Part shown: piece by piece, positions 59,306 through 64,000 of the stretch
Layout of the letters: every line of letters begins with the position of its first letter
How positions within the stretch are numbered: the stretch's first letter is position 1
From: Macrosoma leucophasiata
Taxonomy: Eukaryota > Arthropoda > Insecta > Lepidoptera > Hedylidae
Assembly (NCBI GenBank): GCA_036365455.1
Contig: JAWQUS010000030.1
Span: 17,814,001-17,878,000, forward strand
Direction: 5' to 3'
DNA length: 64,000 nucleotides
The notes under the pieces: generated by a model
What the model was told of the DNA's origin: nothing
What the model saw: only the letters and a program-made list of their open reading frames with translations
Databases searched by the model: none
Program-made: the position numbers and the translations under genes

Positions 59306-59348
59306 TCACCATATTGCTACTAAGTATGACTTAGTAGCAATATGGTGA
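59306..59348. repeat. Perfect 19 bp hairpin
   Basis: TCACCATATTGCTACTAAG (59306-59324), loop TATGA, exact inverse at 59330-59348. AT pairs extend the stem outward with one bulge. Confidence 0.85.
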
Positions 59349-59613
59349 CATATTGTTACAAAAATTACTTAAAATAAAATTCAAATAATTTTTTTACATG
59401 ATTCTACATATTTTTCTCCATCTTTTGATATAATGCACAAGATGCGGACCCAACATGAAACCTATACTTTGAATATTTTTGTACTATTTGCCTCGTCCAT
59501 TAAATAAATAATAGTAATAATTAATTGGGTAATTCTAAACCTTTTATATTTTAGACTACAAAATCAGGATTAAATTATTATTCTGATGTAATTATTACAC
59601 TTTTTTTTTTGTA

Positions 59614-59720
59614 TTCTCACGCCAGGTCCCTAACGGGGTAGGCAGAGAGTGTAGAGCGCCAGATATCCCGGTTCTGACAAACCTTTCGTGCCTCGTCTAC
59701 CTTCATCATTCTCTTCCATA
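59614..59720 (-). mobile_element. RTE-like LINE 3' end, short
   Basis: ctcacgccaggtccctaacg to ccttcatcattctcttcc. Confidence 0.75.
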
Positions 59721-60417
59721 AACTGGATGAGGGTCAAATGGCAGCGAATGCCATAAGACTGAATAAGGTATTATATCCTTCGTTTAAAAAAAAAACGTGC
59801 TAGGTATTACTTTGTAATTCACATTTTTCTACCAATAAAATACCGAAAACAGAATGTAATTCAAAGTCCAGTAGGTACCTAACGAGTTCATTTTACATTA
59901 TTATGATAACACAGAAAGGATTTTGTATTGTCCATTCACTATAAGATTTTGTATTAAAAAATGGCAGCAGAAAAAAAAACTGCAGACAATAACATCGTGT
60001 TTCACCCCCTAATACTTTACGCACGCTACGCTAATCCGCACCATCTGGCCCTAAATAAAGGATTATATGCCATACCACTTTCACTTTAAAATACAAAATA
60101 AAATTATGCACAGCGTGGAAGCGACCAAACCTTCTTGTATTACGAATGTTACGATGTCATTTCTTGCATGGTAATTTTAATGTGAACGACGCTGAACGAA
60201 GATTGATTGATTTCATATATCGATTTATAGGAATTGTGTAACGGTTTAGTCATTTGCAAAATAAAGAAGACGCCATTTCAACAGCTGTTTACACTATTTT
60301 CTAGATTGTAGGACGTCGATTTACCTTCTACTTAAAATTAATATAAACTTCAAATTTAAAAGAACGCATGCACAGTTTCAATTCAAATGTCAAAGTAAAA
60401 TTTCGTTTCTTACTCAC
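59721..60417. other. No gene recognised; start of SLC17 leader intron
   Basis: AT-rich sequence downstream, in transcript sense, of the presumed leader exon. Confidence 0.4.
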
Positions 60418-60715
60418 CGTCTAAATATTTTTAAAACACTAAAATTAAAACTGTATTCACAATACAAAAATAAATAACACACTTAAAAAAGCTAACACTC
60501 GTTACTAGAGTTAAACTAAGATTAATTTGATTTTTTTAAACGACGAAAACCAATACTTAAAATACTATTTTACGAAATATCAAGCCGAGAATGGCAAACA
60601 CCCAATACCGGCAAGCGCAGAAACCCGACTGATGCGACCTCACGCGGCTCGCGCTCAAAATACATTTCGAATTTCAATGGACAGTATGGACACGCATGAC
60701 GTTCCGTTTCAATGA
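60418..60715 (-). other. Probable untranslated first exon of the SLC17-type gene
   Basis: Because 48037/48038 is a 3' splice site, the leader must continue upstream. The minus strand has a full-consensus donor, ACG|GTGAGTAAG, at 60418/60417, the best one seen between 48 kb and the BicC gene. The sequence behind it rises in CpG at 60620-60660 (cgacctcacgcggctcgcgc). The upstream limit is a guess, since the transcription start cannot be read directly. Inferred; another leader exon is possible. Confidence 0.45.
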
Positions 60716-61671
60716 TGGTTTCATTCATACATGAACACAATATTACGCGTGAAATATTATTATAATTACGTTCTGTACATACTATTTTTTATTATGGTTT
60801 AATAGAGACCTTTTGAAGATGGTAAAGATTTGAAATATGTATTGTATTTATTACATATTGTTATTTACAGAAGATTTTTACTCTGAGAAATCTGTGAGTA
60901 AAAAATTTGATGGTTAAAGCACAACTAAATATATTCCAAAAGTACATAATAATGTATTTTATATATCAAAAACAATAAAAAGTTTATCAAGGAGACGTTT
61001 CTAATTTTCCTAGAAAATTGGCTGATTGGCGCCGTCTCGGCGACAACGTCCAGCTTGAAAACGCATTCTGATTGGCTGTCGTAAGGCCGGGCCTCCATGA
61101 TGGCGATTACAGTCCGGAATTCGATTGAAAGTATTTTGATACTAGGTTTACGTATAATTATGATAATATTCTTATTACATAATTATCTACAGAAATATTA
61201 ATCAATTTTATACTAATACAAAATCATAGTTAATTTATATATTATTTATATAATTTACGCTCACATAAATAATACCTAATTTTATTTCTATTGATAACAC
61301 TGAAGATACCTAGTTTAGCCTAGCCCAGTAAATGGGTAGGTAGACATATATATATATATATACATACAATTAATTCACTTCCTAGACATATTTGAAATTG
61401 TATTTGCAGAAATGAAAGGGTCAAAATACCCTCTTTTGTTACGTTTTTACTACTGAACTTACCTTCCATGATTATTCTTCACGAGTCACTAGTTAGGTTC
61501 CACAAAGCAATACGTAAAGTTGTCCTGGTTTTTTACCTTTTAGATTTGTACAAAGCCTTTTAGTAACTATGAACTTAAGAAAATTTAATTTAATTATTGA
61601 TTGATTGTAAATATTTATGACTTACTATATTATTGCTCGTTTATAAACAAATAACTAATTTATTATTTACT
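60716..61671. promoter_or_regulatory. Candidate divergent promoter between the SLC17-type gene and BicC
   Basis: The two genes are head to head, with about 1 kb between the presumed SLC17 leader and the BicC start codon. The densest signal is at 61021-61125: ATTGG (inverted CCAAT) at 61024-61028 and 61070-61074, CpG-rich spacers, and CCATGATGGCGA at 61095-61106, which resembles a Pho/YY1 site. No convincing TATA box is present. A (TA)n run lies at about 61346-61364. Shared control is inferred from the arrangement. Confidence 0.5.
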
Positions 61672-61752
61672 ATGGCTTCAGCAAATTTTTTATCGGTAAA
61701 AACGCATTTAACCGATTTCAAAAGTAATTCGGATAAAGACACGCTAAGTGAG
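61672..61752 (+). CDS. BicC: BicC coding exon 1 (residues 1-27)
   Basis: ATG in the context TACTATGGCT, with 27 codons ending GAG|GTGAGTG in phase 0. The N-terminal peptide MASANFLSVKTHLTDFKSN is not conserved enough to prove the start. It is in frame with exon 2, and the donor is a perfect consensus. The open frame reads through the donor for a further 22 codons and stops. Confidence 0.8.
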
Positions 61753-63394
61753 GTGAGTGAAAAATCATGTTATCATGTGTTATTATATAAGAATATTGGA
61801 AATAATGAATATAATTAATAACATCTGTTAGAGATTTACTTTCCGCCATCTTGGTATTTCAATTACTCTATCATTGTACCTAGTAAAAGTAAGTTGGTAA
61901 ATAATGTGTAATGACCCTCCCACCAAACGAAAAATTTCAGATGTTATATTAGATGATCATATAACATGATAACCTGTATGCGAAAAAAGCTACTTCCTCA
62001 CGTATACCTACTTATTAATACGTTCATCAAAGGAATATTTAATCGAAATTCAATTTTAGTCAGTTAAATTTCTAATCGTGCTAAATAGAAAAAAATAACC
62101 CAATGATTGACCAAGTCATAGAAGTTACGTGAGTTAATTTTTTAACAAACGTATTAAAATCGTTTTAGCAACTTCATTATTGATGTAATTTCTGTCCAGG
62201 CTTCTGAAAGTGGAACGAGCAATTCTGTGACGTCAGCAGAAGACCTACAGAAGTTAGCGGTGATACTTGGACTGAACAGTGCTGAGGATGTTTACCAGGA
62301 AAGATTTCGTGTCGATAGACGTCGTTTGGAAGCCATGTTGGCTGGTTATTATATATTTTTTAACAATAATAGAAATAGGTAGGTATTCTTAGAGTTAACT
62401 ATAATTTAGTTGAATGTGAATTATTATTGCAGAAAACTTGGAGGAATCCCAAACGGCACAAGCATTTTTCCATCGGGTGAGTAGAAAATAACGATCAAGT
62501 TACTGAATGCTTAAAATCATACATATAAAATTCCTGTTAATTATTTTAGGTAATGAATGAAACTAACACACTAATAAATTGGCCTGCCCGACTCAAGATT
62601 GGAGCACGATCTAAAAAAGGTAAGCCTTAAGTAATTACCTACATTACTCGCCATATCCTTTTGTTAACAATTCATTGATTTAAATATTAAATAGATATGA
62701 TTTAAAATTTTCCAAATAAATTCATTCAATATGATCTATAATCGATTACTGCACTTGTACCTTCATTCATATACAAGTAACTATAATTTGTCATAATATT
62801 TTTAGTAGGTATATACCTATGTGAAACCAAAAAAAGTTTTCTTCTAAATATCAAAATGAGTTTGTCGCTTTTTTATAACGTTCCGCGAAATTCGAAATTA
62901 ATATTTTGGCGCGTAGGTACCAGGTTTGGCACCAGAAAGTCGCGCCAGTTTGGCGCATTTATCTACTTTGGTTAAAATTTCAAAAAAAAATACTCATTGC
63001 CCGTTTACGCGTCCGTTACTTAACATAATGCGTTAAATTATAAAAAATCGATAACTAACAATGAGTTTAACAGAAAATTATGATGAATTAGCGTACAATG
63101 TTATCAAAAAAATCAAATTTAATAATTTTACGGATTTTTTAGGTAATATTTAATTACTATTTATAACACTAAAATACAATATTTTTTGAAACTTGGTATA
63201 TTTATGGTTATGTTTTTCGTAATAAACTTGTTCCTTTTTTTTTTTAATAACTAGTGAATTATTTTCAAAGTGAGTGTGTAAGATAAATATTAAAAAATGT
63301 GGTTATTTCGTCAGATCCTCATGTGCGTATTGCTGGACGACCTGATGACGTGAAATTGGCGCGGGAGAAAATTATGCAGCTACTAGACACAAGG
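61672..63394 (+). CDS. BicC: Bicaudal-C, 5' part (5 coding exons, spliced)
   Basis: The exons (61672-61752, 62200-62344, 62433-62476, 62550-62619, 63315-63394) join in one frame of 140 codons. Known role: BicC binds mRNAs through KH domains, recruits the CCR4-NOT deadenylase and represses translation in oogenesis; it ends in a SAM domain that forms polymers. Seen: an acidic/serine N-terminus with an AEDLQKLAVILGL helix (about 45-57); ERFRVDRRRLEAML (about 62-75), the block that opens the conserved BicC core; then AQAFFHRVMNETNTLINWP and GARSKKDPHVRIAGR (about 108-122), and a KH-type helix ending QLLDTR. This matches the start of the first KH module. The GKGG-bearing part, the remaining KH domains and the SAM domain lie beyond the right edge; full proteins are about 800-950 residues. 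The gene is divergent from the SLC17-type gene. Confidence 0.93.
61843..61854 (+). promoter_or_regulatory. Pho/YY1-like motif in BicC intron 1
   Basis: The sequence CCGCCATCTTGG matches the GCCATnTTG core of YY1/Pleiohomeotic sites. It lies 91 bp inside BicC intron 1, where such sites often sit just downstream of TATA-less promoters. Function is inferred. Confidence 0.35.
62200..62344 (+). CDS. BicC: BicC coding exon 2 (residues 28-76)
   Basis: The acceptor is TTTCTGTCCAG; 48 codons plus one base. It encodes the conserved BicC core start (ERFRVDRRRLEAML). The donor that keeps the frame is GCTG|GTTATT, which lacks the usual RAGT at +3 to +6. A better-looking GTAGGT at about 62380 would put the next exon out of frame and lose the BicC similarity, so the weak donor is preferred. 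Confidence 0.88.
62433..62476 (+). CDS. BicC: BicC coding exon 3 (residues 76-90)
   Basis: A 44 bp microexon-sized segment with acceptor TTATTATTGCAG and donor CGG|GTGAGTAG. It encodes ENLEESQTAQAFFHR. AFF-x-R/K followed by V-M-x-E-T-N in the next exon is the conserved BicC order. Confidence 0.9.
62550..62619 (+). CDS. BicC: BicC coding exon 4 (residues 91-114)
   Basis: The acceptor is TTATTTTAG and the donor is AAAG|GTAAGCC. It encodes VMNETNTLINWP and ARLKIGARSKK, which with exon 5 restores the hallmark SKKDPH. The entry to the first KH module is in this exon. Confidence 0.93.
62620..63314 (+). other. BicC intron 4
   Basis: 695 bp intron. It contains a small GGCGCGTAGG / cgcgccagtttggcgc cluster at about 62908-62960 with partial inverted symmetry, and otherwise nothing recognised. 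Confidence 0.6.
63315..63394 (+). CDS. BicC: BicC coding exon 5 (residues 114-140)
   Basis: The acceptor is TTATTTCGTCAG and the donor is AGG|GTAAGTC; the exon completes Asp-114 and ends in phase 0. It encodes DPHVRIAGRPDDVKLAREK and IMQLLDTR, the strand-turn-helix that closes the first KH-like unit in BicC. The next exon lies beyond 64000. Confidence 0.93.
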
Positions 63395-63484
63395 GTAAGT
63401 CAAATACGTACCTATACCATACCTGCCTATTTATCAATAACAAGAACAGCAACAGGCAACTTAGTAGTTATCAGGAGTTAGGCA

Positions 63485-63600
63485 AGGGTTTTATATATTT
63501 CAAATTCCTTCCGGGAGACGGGAGAGTTTAATTATCAGAGGTCAAATCCGGGCGACTCCCGGAATTCCGGGAGAGGTGAAAACCCTAGTCATAGCTCACT
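63485..63600. repeat. CCGGGAG-rich palindromic patch
   Basis: Several CCGGGAG / CTCCCGG words (cttccgggagacggg, cgactcccggaattccggg) in BicC intron 5; perhaps the end of a repeat. The limits are unclear. Confidence 0.3.
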
Positions 63601-63761
63601 AGAGCCATCCGGCACCCGGGCGGCGCCCGATTGACATGAGCGGTCTTCGTCCACCCCTGTACCCCAGTAAAATACTTATACTGGTTTCCACCAAGATATT
63701 TGTTAAAGTTAAAGTTATTGTAACATTTCACATCCCTCTCAACTTTAACAGATTTCAGTAT

Positions 63762-64000
63762 GGACTTATTACACAGCACGGTATTCAGGGTACGATAGCA
63801 AGGGTCAGGGTAGTGTAATAACATTTAAGGAATTAGGGCCCTAATTAGGGCGACCGGAGCGGCCCGGTCAGCCTAACTACACAGTACAAATATGAACAGT
63901 ATGGACACTACGTATAAAACGTTCAAAACGGCACACTCATACAAAAAAGGGGAACCGACGCTCGAGTAGCGAGTCACTCGGAACTGCAGCACCGCGAGAA
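63762..64000. mobile_element. MITE-1, long form, running off the window
   Basis: ttattacacagcacggtatt, gggccctaattagggcgacc, then agtacaaatatgaacagtat, the MITE-3-like core. Reverse orientation to the copy at 11425. Confidence 0.7.

Overview
This window is eukaryotic and almost certainly from a moth or butterfly (Lepidoptera). It is AT-rich, with small coding exons flanked by GT/AG introns. Its repeat landscape is dense and typical of Lepidoptera: tRNA- and 5S-derived SINEs, Helitron ends with CTAG termini, hAT-type and palindromic MITEs, mariner copies and RTE-like LINE tails. No bacterial operon, CRISPR array, functional rRNA gene or intact viral genome was seen.

Two host genes are supported. 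(1) On the minus strand is an SLC17-type (sialin / inorganic-phosphate cotransporter-like) major facilitator gene. Five coding exons splice in frame: 47980-48019 (start codon), 20161-20327, 18857-18990, 16245-16447 and 3046-3132. They give 210 codons, from the N-terminus through about transmembrane segment 5. Later exons lie left of the window. A probable untranslated first exon has its donor at 60417/60418. (2) On the plus strand are the first five coding exons of Bicaudal-C (BicC), an RNA-binding KH/SAM protein: 61672-61752, 62200-62344, 62433-62476, 62550-62619 and 63315-63394. They give 140 codons, reaching into the first KH region; the rest lies right of the window. The two genes are head to head, so 60.4-61.7 kb is a likely divergent promoter (inverted CCAAT boxes and a Pho/YY1-like motif).

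Layout: 1-3.05 kb, repeats beyond SLC17 exon 5. 3.1-16.2 kb, SLC17 intron 4, packed with repeats, plus a CpG-rich promoter-like island at 15.0-15.5 kb. 16.2-20.3 kb, exons 4 to 2. 20.3-48.0 kb, a 27.7 kb intron 1 holding most of the mobile DNA. 48.0-60.4 kb, the 5' untranslated intron. 60.4-64 kb, the divergent promoter and BicC 5' exons.

Repeat family names used below, coined here: SINE-A (about 310 bp, tRNA-like head with GGTTCGATTCC, 9-11 bp target duplications). 5S-SINE (about 340-360 bp, head resembling 5S rRNA, 11-13 bp duplications). SINE-C (tRNA-like, 'CGAAGTC' end). Rep-B (about 290 bp, starts ACTGGTGGTAGAGCTCC, ends ATTACATA plus poly(A)). Rep-D (starts with a CTTCTACTGG stem, ends in GATGATG). 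Rep-G (AGGGTTCCGTA ... GCACTTGGCCGG). MITE-1 (ends TTACACGRCACGGTATTCAG). MITE-2 (ends CATAGARCAACACGG, 8 bp duplications, hAT-like). MITE-3 (palindrome ending CACRGTACAAATA). These names rest on copies compared by eye within the window, not on a database.
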